From Chloroflexota bacterium (GTDB taxonomy: Bacteria > Chloroflexota > Anaerolineae > Anaerolineales > Villigracilaceae): a stretch of 64,000 bases of DNA. The stretch covers positions 19,984-83,983 of the forward strand of contig JAIOAU010000001.1 of assembly GCA_019873655.1 (NCBI GenBank). The letters are read 5' to 3'. Of this stretch, positions 16,735-24,923 are shown piece by piece. The notes beneath the pieces are model-generated. The model saw only the letters and a list, made by a program, of their open reading frames with translations, was not told the DNA's origin and ran no database searches. Numbering within the stretch: position 1 is the first letter of the stretch; every line of letters begins with the position of its first letter. A program made the position numbers and the translations under genes.

Positions 16735-17637
16735 ATGTCCTCTCCCATCCATTTTTCCTTCTGGAAAGCGGCGCTTGCTTCTCTGCTGGCGCTTGCGGCC
16801 GTGTTTGTCGCCGCCGTGACTCTGGCCTGGGCGGGCAGTCAGGGCGGCGCAACCCTGGGCAGAATCCCGCTCTTTGCCCTGGCGGTCGGGCTGGCCTTCT
16901 TGCTCAATGCGCTGGCCTTCCTGCCGGCCTATCTTTTGCAGACGGAAAAATTCTTCGACCTGACCGGCAGTTTGACCTTCCTGAGCATGACCGGCCTGGC
17001 GCTCTCTGCCGCCTCCCTGCAGTTTTCCCTGGATGGGCGCGCCGTTCTCGTGGGCTTGCTGGTTGCGGTCTGGGCGGCGCGCCTGGGCGCGTTTCTGTTC
17101 CATCGCGTCCAAAAGACCGGCGGGGATGACCGCTTCGATGCCCTCAAACCGTCGCCGCTGCGCTTTTTGACGGTCTGGATGTTGCAGGCGCTCTGGGCCT
17201 CCGTCACGCTGGGCCCGGCTCTGGTCGTCATGACGAGTCTCCATCGCAAGCCGCTGGATGGATTCGCCCTGGCCGGCGCTTTGCTCTGGCTGGCCAGCTT
17301 CCTCATCGAGGTCGTCGCCGACGCCCAGAAGAGCCGCTTTCGCGCCGACCCGGCCAATCGCGGCCGATTCATTCAGAGCGGCCTGTGGGCGCGCTCGCGT
17401 CACCCCAACTATTTCGGCGAAATTCTCCTGTGGACAGGCGTCACCGTCATGGCCTTGCCGGTGTTGCAGGGCTGGCAGTGGCTGACGGTCCTCTCGCCGT
17501 TCTTCGTCGCCCTGCTCCTGACCCGCATCAGCGGCATCCCTTTGCTGGAGCGCCGCGCCGAGGAACGCTGGGGAACGCTGCCCGAATACCAGGAATACAA
17601 GCGGCGCACGCCGCTTCTCCTCCCTCGTTTGTGGTAA
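16735..17637 (+). CDS. DUF1295 family membrane protein (steroid 5-alpha-reductase-like)
   Basis: 300 residues and roughly seven membrane helices. The C-terminal catalytic-type block S-R-H-P-N-Y-F-G-E-I-L-L-W is typical of DUF1295, a family related to steroid 5-alpha-reductases and isoprenylcysteine methyltransferases that bind NADPH or SAM in the membrane. The substrate is unknown. AAAGGA precedes the ATG. Genes of this family recur next to photolyase/SDR genes in light-inducible clusters of other bacteria (family knowledge). Confidence 0.8.
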   Translation: MSSPIHFSFWKAALASLLALAAVFVAAVTLAWAGSQGGATLGRIPLFALAVGLAFLLNALAFLPAYLLQTEKFFDLTGSLTFLSMTGLALSAASLQFSLDGRAVLVGLLVAVWAARLGAFLFHRVQKTGGDDRFDALKPSPLRFLTVWMLQALWASVTLGPALVVMTSLHRKPLDGFALAGALLWLASFLIEVVADAQKSRFRADPANRGRFIQSGLWARSRHPNYFGEILLWTGVTVMALPVLQGWQWLTVLSPFFVALLLTRISGIPLLERRAEERWGTLPEYQEYKRRTPLLLPRLW

Positions 17638-17653
17638 GAAAAGGGCAGACCGT

Positions 17654-18568
17654 ATGCGTCTTGGATACCCCTGCGTCTCTCTCCTGCTCGACCGCACCAC
17701 CAACCATGACTGCACCCTGCGCACGGCTGGACCGGAACGCCTGCGCGCCCTGATTGCCCAAAATCTGGCCGACCTGCGCGCCATTCTGGAACACAATCTT
17801 GCGCACGGATGGCTGATGTTTCGCATCGGTTCCAGCGTCATTCCGTTTGCCTCGCATCCGGTCAACACGCTCGACTGGCAGAACGAATTCGGAGCGGAAC
17901 TGGCCGCCATCGGCGCGTTCGCCCGTCAGCACGGGATGCGGCTCTCCTTCCATCCGGGGCAGTACACCGTCCTCAACGCCCCCGACCCGGCCATTGTCGA
18001 GCGGGCGAAAGCCGAAATTGCCTACTCTGCCGCCTTCCTCGACGCCCTGAGCATGGATGCCTCCTGCAAAATTGTCATCCATCTCGGCGGCGCATACGGC
18101 GACCGGGACGCGGCGCGGGCGCGTTTTGTGGACACGGTAAACCGCCTGGACGAATCGTCCCGCCGCAGGCTGGTCATCGAGAACGACGAGCGTCTCTGGA
18201 CGCCCGCCGACGCCCTCTGGGTCTCGGAGCGCACAGCGCTGCCGGTTGTGTTCGACAGCCTGCATTACCAGGCCAATCCCGGCCCCGGCGAACTCGATGA
18301 ACTGCTCGCCCGCATTTTTGCGACCTGGGGCCCCGCAGATGGCCCGCCGAAAGTGCATTTCTCCTCCCAGGCCGCCGGCGGACGCTCCGGTCATCACGCC
18401 GACTACGCCGACCCTGCCGAATTCCAGGCCTGGGTCGAACGCTGGTCCCGCTTCGGCGACTTTGACCTGATGCTCGAAGCCAAAGCCAAAGACCGCGCCT
18501 TGCAGGCGCTTTCTGAATTTACCTCTAGAGAAATTTCTGCATCCTCTCTGCACAAGGAGTACGTATGA
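17654..18568 (+). CDS. uvsE: UV damage endonuclease (UvsE/UVDE)
   Basis: 304 residues, a TIM-barrel metal-dependent nuclease. Blocks seen are M-R-L-G-Y-P at the start, R-I-G-S-S-V-I-P-F, L-S-F-H-P-G-Q-Y-T-V-L, I-H-L-G-G-A-Y-G-D, L-V-I-E-N-D-E and D-S-L-H-Y-Q. These supply the histidine, glutamate and aspartate metal ligands of the family. The enzyme nicks 5' to UV photoproducts to start alternative excision repair. The stop overlaps the next ATG (ATGA). It lies two genes before the photolyase, so two independent UV-repair routes sit together. Confidence 0.9.
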   Translation: MRLGYPCVSLLLDRTTNHDCTLRTAGPERLRALIAQNLADLRAILEHNLAHGWLMFRIGSSVIPFASHPVNTLDWQNEFGAELAAIGAFARQHGMRLSFHPGQYTVLNAPDPAIVERAKAEIAYSAAFLDALSMDASCKIVIHLGGAYGDRDAARARFVDTVNRLDESSRRRLVIENDERLWTPADALWVSERTALPVVFDSLHYQANPGPGELDELLARIFATWGPADGPPKVHFSSQAAGGRSGHHADYADPAEFQAWVERWSRFGDFDLMLEAKAKDRALQALSEFTSREISASSLHKEYV

Positions 18569-19194
18569 GCGCTGTCATCCTGTGGGGCGCGGCCGGCGGC
18601 ATCGGCCAGGCCCTGACCCGTAAATTGGTTGCCGCCGGCGAAACGGTGGTAGCCGTCTCGCGCCGTCCGGCCGAGATAAAGGCCCTCACCCCGCACGTGG
18701 TCGCCGCCGACCTGTCACAGCCTGCCCAGGTGACAGCCGCGGCGCGTATGGCGGCCGGGATGGGCGCTCCCTTTCGCCTTTTCCTCTACACCGCCGGCGA
18801 CATCGCCTCGCTCAAAATCGAGCAGATGCCTCCTGCCGACTGGAACCGTCTGCTTGCGGCCAACCTGAGCGGCGCGTTCCTGGCGGCCCAGGCCAGCCTG
18901 CCGCACCTGACGCCGGAGGCGCCTTTCGTCTTCCTCGGCGCAGTGCATGAACGCCTGCGTCTGCCCGGTCTCGCCGCCTATGCCGCCGCCAAAGCCGGGC
19001 TGGAGGCCTTTGCGGAAGTTCTGCGCAAGGAAACTCGTCATCCGGTGCTGGTCGTCCGTCCCGGCGCTGTGGACACGCCCTTCTGGCAAAAAGTCCCCTT
19101 CTCCATGCCGAAGAACGCCCTCAGCCCCGACGCCCTGGCCGAAGCCATCCTCTCCGCCCTCCAGGAAGGCAAAACCGGCCTCCTCGACCTCTAA
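18565..19194 (+). CDS. Short-chain dehydrogenase/reductase
   Basis: 209 residues, a compact SDR. The nucleotide-binding turn is W-G-A-A-G-G-I-G-Q-A and the active site is Y-A-A-A-K-A (Y-x3-K), with a serine-region replacement upstream (V-F-L-G-A-V-H). The missing canonical Ser at that position is notable. It is translationally coupled to uvsE by ATGA overlap with AAGGAG before it. SDRs next to photolyase genes are typical of CarH/LitR light regulons, but their substrate is unknown. Confidence 0.75.
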   Translation: MSAVILWGAAGGIGQALTRKLVAAGETVVAVSRRPAEIKALTPHVVAADLSQPAQVTAAARMAAGMGAPFRLFLYTAGDIASLKIEQMPPADWNRLLAANLSGAFLAAQASLPHLTPEAPFVFLGAVHERLRLPGLAAYAAAKAGLEAFAEVLRKETRHPVLVVRPGAVDTPFWQKVPFSMPKNALSPDALAEAILSALQEGKTGLLDL

Positions 19195-19218
19195 CCTTTG
19201 ACTTTCGACCTTCGACCT
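19195..19218 (+). repeat. Short degenerate GACCTTTGA-type tract
   Basis: Reads as units of the form CTTTGAC/CTTCGAC directly between the SDR stop and the photolyase ATG. It replaces any recognisable ribosome-binding site. A longer tract of the same kind follows the photolyase gene. Confidence 0.6.
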
Positions 19219-20757
19219 ATGACCTCCCTCTGGTGGATTCGCCGCGACCTTCGCCTCGCCGACAACCCGGCGCTTCACGCCGCGCTCCGGGCCGGTTCGG
19301 TGGTCCCGGTCTTCGTCCTCGACCCGAAGTTCGACACCGCCTCCCCCCGGCGGCGTGACTTCCTTTACGGCGGCCTGCGCGCCCTAGATGACTCCCTGCG
19401 CGCCCGCGGCTCGTACCTCGTCCTGCGCCGCGGCGACCCGCTTGATGTCCTCCGTCAACTCCTGGCCGAGACCGGCGCGTCCGCCATTTACGCCGAGGAG
19501 GACTACACCCCCTATGCCCGCGCCCGCGACGAGCGCATCGCCCGCGACCTGCTGCTGGCCCTCGTCCAGGGGCAGACCGTCCATCATCCCCTGGCCGTCC
19601 TCAAGCCCGACGGCTCGCCCTACACCGTCTTCACCCCCTTCAGCCGCGCCTGGAAAGCCGCCCTCCCCGCCGACCTGACGCCGCTCCCGGCTCCGGAACG
19701 CATCCCCACCCCTCCCGGCCTCCGCTCTGACCCGCTCCCATCCGCTTCCGTCCGTTTGTCCGCTTCCGAGTCCGCTGACCCCTCCGCTTCCGTCCGTTTG
19801 TCCGCTTCCAAGTCCGCTGACCCCTCCGCTTCCGTCCGTTTGTCCGCTTCCAAGTCCGCTGACCCCTCCGCTTCCGTCCGTTTGTCCGCTTCCGACTCCG
19901 CTGACACATCCGTTTCTATCCGTTTGTCCGTTTCCAAGTCCGTTGACCACTTTCCTGCCGGCGAGCAAAAAGCCATTCATCGTCTCGAACAATTCATCCA
20001 TTCACCAATCACCAATTACCATGATTCTCGCAACCGCCTCGACCTGGACGGCACCTCCCGCCTCTCCCCCTATATCCGCTTTGGCATGATTTCGATGCGT
20101 CAGGCTGTCCACGCCGTCCGACGTTTGACCTCCGACCTTCGGCCCGCCGAAGGCGCACAAACCTGGCTCAACGAACTCATCTGGCGCGAATTCTACATCT
20201 CCATCCTCTACCACTTCCCCCATGTCCTGCGTACTGCCTTCAACCCGGCCCTGGCAGACATCCCCTGGCGCAACGACGAGGCCGACTTCGCCGCCTGGAA
20301 GGAAGGCTGCACCGGCTATCCGGTCGTGGATGCGGCCATGCGTCAACTCCTGGCGACCGGCTGGATGCACAACCGCGCCCGCATGATTGTCGCCTCGTTT
20401 CTGGTCAAAGACCTGCTGATTGACTGGCGCTGGGGCGAAGCCTGGTTCATGGAAAACCTGCTCGACGGCGACCCGGCGGCCAACAACGGCGGCTGGCAGT
20501 GGACCGCCGGTGTCGGCACCGACGCCGCCCCCTACTTCCGCGTCTTCAACCCCGTCCTGCAATCCCGCAAATTTGACCCCGAAGGGGATTACATCCGCCG
20601 CTGGGTTCCCGAACTCGCCCACCTGCCCGCCGAGGTCATCCACGCCCCCTGGGAGAAGGGAATCCGCGTCCCCGGCTACCCGCCGCCCATCGTGGACCAT
20701 GCCGCCGTCAGGGAGCGCACCCTCGCCGCCTACGCCGCCGCCAAAACCAACCGCTGA
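19219..20757 (+). CDS. phr: DNA photolyase (cryptochrome/photolyase family) with internal 14-residue repeat
   Basis: 512 residues. The N-terminal antenna domain starts [13 protein letters not shown], and the C-terminal FAD domain contains [17 protein letters not shown] and [11 protein letters not shown]. These are class I CPD photolyase hallmarks (light-driven cyclobutane dimer reversal). Between the two domains lies a low-complexity insert of five 14-residue units (residues 175-244). The frame stays open through it and downstream domain motifs are intact, so the protein is probably functional. ATG was chosen over an upstream TTG that lies in a repeat tract. Confidence 0.88.
   Translation: MTSLWWIRRDLRLADNPALHAALRAGSVVPVFVLDPKFDTASPRRRDFLYGGLRALDDSLRARGSYLVLRRGDPLDVLRQLLAETGASAIYAEEDYTPYARARDERIARDLLLALVQGQTVHHPLAVLKPDGSPYTVFTPFSRAWKAALPADLTPLPAPERIPTPPGLRSDPLPSASVRLSASESADPSASVRLSASKSADPSASVRLSASKSADPSASVRLSASDSADTSVSIRLSVSKSVDHFPAGEQKAIHRLEQFIHSPITNYHDSRNRLDLDGTSRLSPYIRFGMISMRQAVHAVRRLTSDLRPAEGAQTWLNELIWREFYISILYHFPHVLRTAFNPALADIPWRNDEADFAAWKEGCTGYPVVDAAMRQLLATGWMHNRARMIVASFLVKDLLIDWRWGEAWFMENLLDGDPAANNGGWQWTAGVGTDAAPYFRVFNPVLQSRKFDPEGDYIRRWVPELAHLPAEVIHAPWEKGIRVPGYPPPIVDHAAVRERTLAAYAAAKTNR
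19741..19950 (+). repeat. Five tandem 42-bp units inside the photolyase gene
   Basis: Five exact-length 42-bp units, codon aligned. The first encodes [14 protein letters not shown]; units 2-4 differ by one or a few bases and unit 5 is the most diverged. Pyrimidine richness resembles the intergenic tracts nearby. Confidence 0.9.
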
Positions 20758-20853
20758 CCTTCGACCTTTGACCCTCAACCTTTGACCTTCGCCCCTCGAC
20801 CTTTGACCTTCGACTTTCGACTATCAAACTATCCGACTATTAGACTATCAAAC
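20757..20853 (+). repeat. Degenerate GACCTTTGAC / GACTATYA tract
   Basis: The first half repeats GACCTTTGACC/TTCGACC units and the second half repeats GACTATYAAACTATC units, ending at the ATG of the PPOX gene with no Shine-Dalgarno. The second sub-type recurs at about 23080. Confidence 0.7.
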
Positions 20854-20854
20854 C

Positions 20855-21217
20855 ATGGACTCCTTCACCCGCCGCAACTACCTCAACCTCGAAACCTACC
20901 GCAAAGACGGGACGCCCGTCCGAACGCCGGTTTGGTTCGCCCGCGACGGCGAGACGCTCTGCGTCTGGACGCAGTACGACTCCGGCAAGGCCAAGCGCAT
21001 CCGCCGCGAAGGGCGCGTCCGCATTGCCCCGTGCAAGGCTGACGGAACGCTCCTCGGCGACTGGCTCGAAGCCCGCGCCGAAGCCGACGCCTCGCCCGAA
21101 GCCATCGAGCATGTCCAGCGTCTCATGCGCCGCAAATACGGCCTAGCCTTCCTCTTCTTCCGTTTCCTCGGCCGCGGCCGCCGCTACACCGCCCTCCGCA
21201 TCCGCCCCGCCGCCTGA
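20855..21217 (+). CDS. PPOX-class F420-dependent oxidoreductase
   Basis: 120 residues, a single split beta-barrel. The opening L-E-T-Y-R-K-D-G-T-P-V-R-T-P-V-W-F and the block S-G-K-A-K-R-I-R-R-E-G-R-V-R-I-A match the short F420-binding PPOX proteins. They reduce or protect small substrates using F420H2; the substrate is unknown. A paralogue follows after a repeat tract, so they probably arose by tandem duplication. Confidence 0.8.
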   Translation: MDSFTRRNYLNLETYRKDGTPVRTPVWFARDGETLCVWTQYDSGKAKRIRREGRVRIAPCKADGTLLGDWLEARAEADASPEAIEHVQRLMRRKYGLAFLFFRFLGRGRRYTALRIRPAA

Positions 21218-21227
21218 TACCCTCCCA

Positions 21228-21290
21228 TCTTACCTGTTTACCTTCTACCTGTTTACCTTCTACCTGTCTACCTTCTACCTGTCTCCCCCA
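21228..21290 (+). repeat. Degenerate tandem TACCTGTT / TACCTTC tract
   Basis: Alternating CTGTTTAC and CTTCTAC units fill the gap between the two PPOX genes. The strand carries no purine-rich ribosome-binding site before the second PPOX ATG. Confidence 0.7.
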
Positions 21291-21293
21291 CCC

Positions 21294-21662
21294 ATGGACT
21301 TCACCACCCAACCCTACCTCTCCCTCGAGACCTGCCGCAAGAACGGCGAACCGATGCGCACCCCGGTTTGGTTCGTGCGCGACGGCGACCGGCTCTACAT
21401 CCGCACGGTGGCCGGGTCGGGCAAGGTCAAGCGCCTGCGCGCCAACCCGCGCGTGCGCGTCGCCCTCTGCGACCGCGTCGGGAACGTGACCGGCCCCTGG
21501 GTCGCGGCGACCGGGCGCGAGGTCCGCGACGACCCGGCCCTCTACGAGCGCGTCGACCGCCTGCTGGACGAGAAGTACGGCGAAATCAAACGTCAACTGG
21601 CCGCCCAGGCCGCCGCCGAAGGGCGCGTCTATACCATCCTGGAGATTCGTTTCGATGAATGA
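21294..21662 (+). CDS. PPOX-class F420-dependent oxidoreductase (paralogue)
   Basis: 122 residues and closely related to the preceding gene product: L-E-T-C-R-K-N-G-E-P-M-R-T-P-V-W-F, then G-S-G-K-V-K-R-L-R-A-N-P-R-V-R-V-A. Same fold and presumed cofactor. The last bases overlap the next start by eight, so translation is coupled to a small membrane protein. With the DDN-like gene at 1929, three F420-type proteins are present in the window. Confidence 0.8.
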   Translation: MDFTTQPYLSLETCRKNGEPMRTPVWFVRDGDRLYIRTVAGSGKVKRLRANPRVRVALCDRVGNVTGPWVAATGREVRDDPALYERVDRLLDEKYGEIKRQLAAQAAAEGRVYTILEIRFDE

Positions 21663-22095
21663 CATCTGGCAATTTCAGCAAACCCTCACCCGCCGCCTGT
21701 CCATCGGCGCGGGAATCAGCATCCTGCTTGGGCTGGGGATGTTCCTCTTCCGCACGCCGCTCTGGAACGGGATCGCCTTCCAGTTCATCGGCTGGGGGCT
21801 GATTGACCTGCTCATCGCCTGGGGCGGCGCGGCCGGGACGCGCAAACGCCGCGCCCGCCTGACCGGGGAACAGGCCGCGGCCGCCGCCCCGCAGGAGGCC
21901 CGCAACCTGGCGCGCATCCTGTGGATTAACACCGGCCTGGACGTCCTCTACATGCTCGGCGGCGCGCTGGTGGCCGTCTTCCCCGGCGCGTCCAATCCGC
22001 TCTGGCTGGGGACCGGCATCGGCATCTTCTTCCAGGGCGCGTTCCTGTTCGTCTTCGACTGGGTTCACGCCATCCAAGCGCGCCGTTACCGCTAA
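21655..22095 (+). CDS. Small four-helix membrane protein, unknown function
   Basis: 146 residues with four probable membrane helices (around 18-36, 40-60, 85-110, 115-138). The middle holds a basic loop (T-R-K-R-R-A-R). I do not recognise a characterised family, although similar four-helix proteins of unknown function occur in Chloroflexota. It overlaps the PPOX gene by eight bases and has no obvious ribosome-binding site of its own. A short TACCTG tract follows. Confidence 0.65.
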   Translation: MNDIWQFQQTLTRRLSIGAGISILLGLGMFLFRTPLWNGIAFQFIGWGLIDLLIAWGGAAGTRKRRARLTGEQAAAAAPQEARNLARILWINTGLDVLYMLGGALVAVFPGASNPLWLGTGIGIFFQGAFLFVFDWVHAIQARRYR

Positions 22096-22122
22096 CCTGT
22101 ACCTGATACCTGTCTACCAACC
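22096..22122 (+). repeat. Short TACCTG tract
   Basis: Three to four units (CTGTACCTGATACCTG). This is the shortest member of the tract family. An AAGGA site for the TspO-like gene lies after it. Confidence 0.5.
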
Positions 22123-22160
22123 TGGTGACTCTTCAACTCGTCCTCAAGGAACACAAATTC

Positions 22161-22931
22161 ATGAACAAACCTATCTTTCGTCAACTCCTCGTCATCCTGA
22201 CCGTCCTGGCGACCATCATCGCCAACATCCTCGCCAACGCCCTGCCCCTCAACGGTCTGAACACCGGCGAAATCTCCGACCGCTTTCGGGTCTATTTCGT
22301 CCCGGCCGGATACGTCTTCTCCATCTGGGGCGTCATCTACCTCGGCCTGATTGCCTACGCTGTCTTTCAGGCGCTGCCCTCCCAGCGGGAGAACCCGCGC
22401 CTGCAGGCCATCGCCGGCTGGGCCATTCTCGGCAACCTGGCCAACATCGCCTGGATTTTCCTCTGGCACTATGAACAGTTCGTCGGCACGCTGGGTGCCA
22501 TGCTCATCCTGCTGGCTACGCTCATCGCTGTTTACCTGCGCCTCGGCGCCGGTCTGACAAGAGTCTCGCCTGCCGAGACCTGGGCTGTCCGCCTGCCATT
22601 CAGCATCTACCTGGGCTGGATTACCGTCGCCACGGTTGCCAACGTCACCAGCCTGCTGGATTATCTGAACTGGAATGGCTTCGGCATCGCCCCGGAAATC
22701 TGGATGGTCATCGTCCTGGCGGCGGTGCTGGTCATTGCGGCCCTGATGAACTTCACCCGCCGCGATGTCGCCTACGCCGCCGTCCTCCTGTGGGCGCTGG
22801 CCGGGATTGCCGTCAAGTTCCCCAACGCCGGCATCGTGACCATCGCCACCTGGGTCACCTTCGCGTTGGTTGCCCTGACCCTCACCGCGGCCCTTCTCCT
22901 CCGGTCAAGGCCTTCCATCCGCCCTCGCTAG
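22161..22931 (+). CDS. TspO/MBR-like tryptophan-rich sensory membrane protein
   Basis: 256 residues, several hydrophobic helices. The P-A-G-Y-V-F-S-I-W-G-V-I-Y-L block corresponds to the conserved P-x-x-x-F-x-x-x-W motif of TspO/MBR proteins. The chain is longer than classical TspO (about 160 residues), as in the extended bacterial relatives. TspO proteins bind porphyrins and modulate photo-oxidative or stress responses (family knowledge), consistent with this neighbourhood. AAGGA ten bases before the second in-frame ATG fixes the start. Confidence 0.7.
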   Translation: MNKPIFRQLLVILTVLATIIANILANALPLNGLNTGEISDRFRVYFVPAGYVFSIWGVIYLGLIAYAVFQALPSQRENPRLQAIAGWAILGNLANIAWIFLWHYEQFVGTLGAMLILLATLIAVYLRLGAGLTRVSPAETWAVRLPFSIYLGWITVATVANVTSLLDYLNWNGFGIAPEIWMVIVLAAVLVIAALMNFTRRDVAYAAVLLWALAGIAVKFPNAGIVTIATWVTFALVALTLTAALLLRSRPSIRPR

Positions 22932-22945
22932 CCCGCCGCATCCGT

Positions 22946-23112
22946 CCACCTGTTTACCTGCTTCCCTGTTTACCTTTTTACCTGTTTACCTTTTTACCTA
23001 CTTACCTGCTCACCTGTTTACCTACTTCCCTGTTCCTCTCACCCGCCATCCGTCCAACTGCGATTCTTTGCCCATCCGACTATAAGACTATCCGACCATT
23101 AGACTCCCGACT
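22946..23112 (+). repeat. Long TACCTGYT tract followed by GACTAT units
   Basis: About a dozen CTGTTTAC/CTTTTTAC units, then a short spacer, then GACTATAAGACTATCCGAC-like units up to the hydrolase ATG. It combines both tract sub-types seen elsewhere. No Shine-Dalgarno precedes the next gene. Confidence 0.7.
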
Positions 23113-24072
23113 ATGAAACTCAAACGCACCCTCCTCATCCTCCTTGCCTCTCTCCTCCTGCTCCTCCTCGTCGGCCCCTTCCTCATCCCCGTGCCGCCGC
23201 TCGAAGGGACGGTTCCGCCCGAGCAACTCGCCGACCCCGATAGTTTGTTCGTCGAAATCAACGGCCTGAGCGTCCACTACAAGACGCGCGGCGCGGGTGA
23301 GCCGGTCTTTGTCCTGCTGCATGGCTTCGGGGCCAGCCTCTACTCGTGGAACGCCGTCCTCGAGCCGTTCGGCGAACTCGGCACAGTCATCGCCTACGAC
23401 CGCCCGGCCTTCGGCCTCACCGAGCGCCCGCTGACCTGGGAGGGCGAAAGCCCCTACAGCCCCCAGGCGCAGGTGGACATCCTGCTCGGCCTGCTCGACC
23501 GCTTCGGCGTGGAACGCGCTATCCTGGTCGGCAACTCGGCCGGCGGGACGACAGCGATGAATTTCTATCTCCAGCACCCCGATCGCGTGGAGGCGCTGAT
23601 TCTCGTAGACCCGGCCGTCTATGCCGGGGGCGGCGCGCCCGCCGGGACCCGCTGGCTGCTGCGCACCCCGCAGATGCGTCATCTCGGTCCGCTGATTGCC
23701 CGTCAAATCCAGGCCCGCGGCCCCGAACTCATCGAAACGGCCTGGTACGACCCCTCCCGCATCACCGAGGAGACCCTCGCCCTCTACAAGAAGCCGCTCC
23801 AGGTCGAGAACTGGGACCGGGCGCTCTGGGAACTGACCGTCGCCAGCCAGGAGTCCGGCCTGGCCGGGCGGCTGTCCGAGTTCACCCTGCCCGTCCTGGT
23901 CATCACCGGCGATACCGACCGCATCGTCCCGACCGAGCAGTCCGTCCGTCTGGCCGGGGAACTGCCGCAGGCGACCCTGGTCGTCATCCCGCAGGCCGGG
24001 CATGTCCCGCACGAAGAACAACCCGCCGCTTTCATGGAAGCGGTCGCGGCGTTCGTACAATCCATCCCTTAA
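23113..24072 (+). CDS. Alpha/beta hydrolase, membrane anchored
   Basis: 319 residues. An N-terminal leucine-rich anchor or signal comes first, then the oxyanion turn L-L-H-G-F-G-A-S, nucleophile elbow G-N-S-A-G-G (serine near residue 142), acid in V-I-T-G-D-T-D-R, and catalytic histidine in A-G-H-V-P-H-E-E. This fits epoxide-hydrolase/haloperoxidase-like hydrolases; the substrate is unknown. It lies 27 bases before the heliorhodopsin gene, close enough to be cotranscribed. Confidence 0.75.
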   Translation: MKLKRTLLILLASLLLLLLVGPFLIPVPPLEGTVPPEQLADPDSLFVEINGLSVHYKTRGAGEPVFVLLHGFGASLYSWNAVLEPFGELGTVIAYDRPAFGLTERPLTWEGESPYSPQAQVDILLGLLDRFGVERAILVGNSAGGTTAMNFYLQHPDRVEALILVDPAVYAGGGAPAGTRWLLRTPQMRHLGPLIARQIQARGPELIETAWYDPSRITEETLALYKKPLQVENWDRALWELTVASQESGLAGRLSEFTLPVLVITGDTDRIVPTEQSVRLAGELPQATLVVIPQAGHVPHEEQPAAFMEAVAAFVQSIP

Positions 24073-24099
24073 CCGTATCTTTTCAAGAAAGGAAAAAAC

Positions 24100-24903
24100 A
24101 TGTCGTCTCAACCTCTCTCCCCCGCCCAGGCTCCCGAAAAGACCTTTCGCGGCCTGCGCACCTTCAACCTGGTGATGGGCTTCCTGCACCTGATTCAGGG
24201 CATCCTGATGATTGTCCTGAGCAACGATACCCGTTACCCAATCTATACCAACTACCTGAAGTTCGACCTGAGCACCTTCTCGCTCACCCCCGACCCGCAA
24301 CTGGCCTACCGGCTGCTCTTTGGCCCGGCGGTGGCGGTCTTCCTGCTCCTCTCGGCGGTGGCGCACTTCAGCCTGTCCACCTTTGGGTACAAGTGGTATG
24401 TGGAGAACCTCAAGAAGGGCATGAACCCGGCCCGCTTCTATGAGTATGCCCTCTCCTCCTCGCTGATGATTGTCCTGATTGGCATGCTGGTCGGCCTGTG
24501 GGACCTGGGCGCGCTCATCCTCATCTTCGGCCTGAACGCCACGATGAACCTGTTCGGCATCATGATGGAACTGCACAACCAGTACACCAAGAAGACCGAC
24601 TGGACGGCGTTCATCTACGGCTGCATCGCCGGCATCATCCCCTGGGTGGTGATCGTGATGTACTTCCTGGGCGCGATTGCTTCCGGCGGCGAGGCCAAAC
24701 CCCCGGCCTTCGTGTACGCCATCATCCCGACCATCTTCGTGTTCTTCAACATCTTCGCTGTCAACATGTTCCTGCAGTACAAGAAGGTCGGCCCCTGGAA
24801 GGATTACCTGTTCGGCGAGCGCGTCTATATCATCCTCAGCCTGGCCGCCAAGACCGCCCTGGCCTGGATGATTTTCGCCGGCACCCTGGCCCCCATCAAC
24901 TGA
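24100..24903 (+). CDS. Heliorhodopsin
   Basis: 267 residues, seven membrane helices. The retinal Schiff-base lysine is K251 in S-L-A-A-K-T-A-L-A-W, and the counterion equivalent is E115 in F-Y-E-Y-A-L-S-S-S. The loop block L-Q-Y-K-K-V-G-P-W-K-D-Y-L-F-G-E-R-V is highly characteristic of heliorhodopsins. These retinal proteins have inverted membrane orientation and no established pump activity in most members (family knowledge). AGAAAGGA precedes the ATG. The neighbourhood holds beta-carotene synthesis genes, photolyase, UvsE and a TspO-like gene. No retinal-forming dioxygenase is in the window. Confidence 0.92.
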   Translation: MSSQPLSPAQAPEKTFRGLRTFNLVMGFLHLIQGILMIVLSNDTRYPIYTNYLKFDLSTFSLTPDPQLAYRLLFGPAVAVFLLLSAVAHFSLSTFGYKWYVENLKKGMNPARFYEYALSSSLMIVLIGMLVGLWDLGALILIFGLNATMNLFGIMMELHNQYTKKTDWTAFIYGCIAGIIPWVVIVMYFLGAIASGGEAKPPAFVYAIIPTIFVFFNIFAVNMFLQYKKVGPWKDYLFGERVYIILSLAAKTALAWMIFAGTLAPIN

Positions 24904-24923
24904 GTCCGTTTCGTCTCAAACAA

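Noticed and set aside
19741..19950. CRISPR array
   Set aside because: The 42-bp units are directly adjacent with no spacers and are translated within photolyase.
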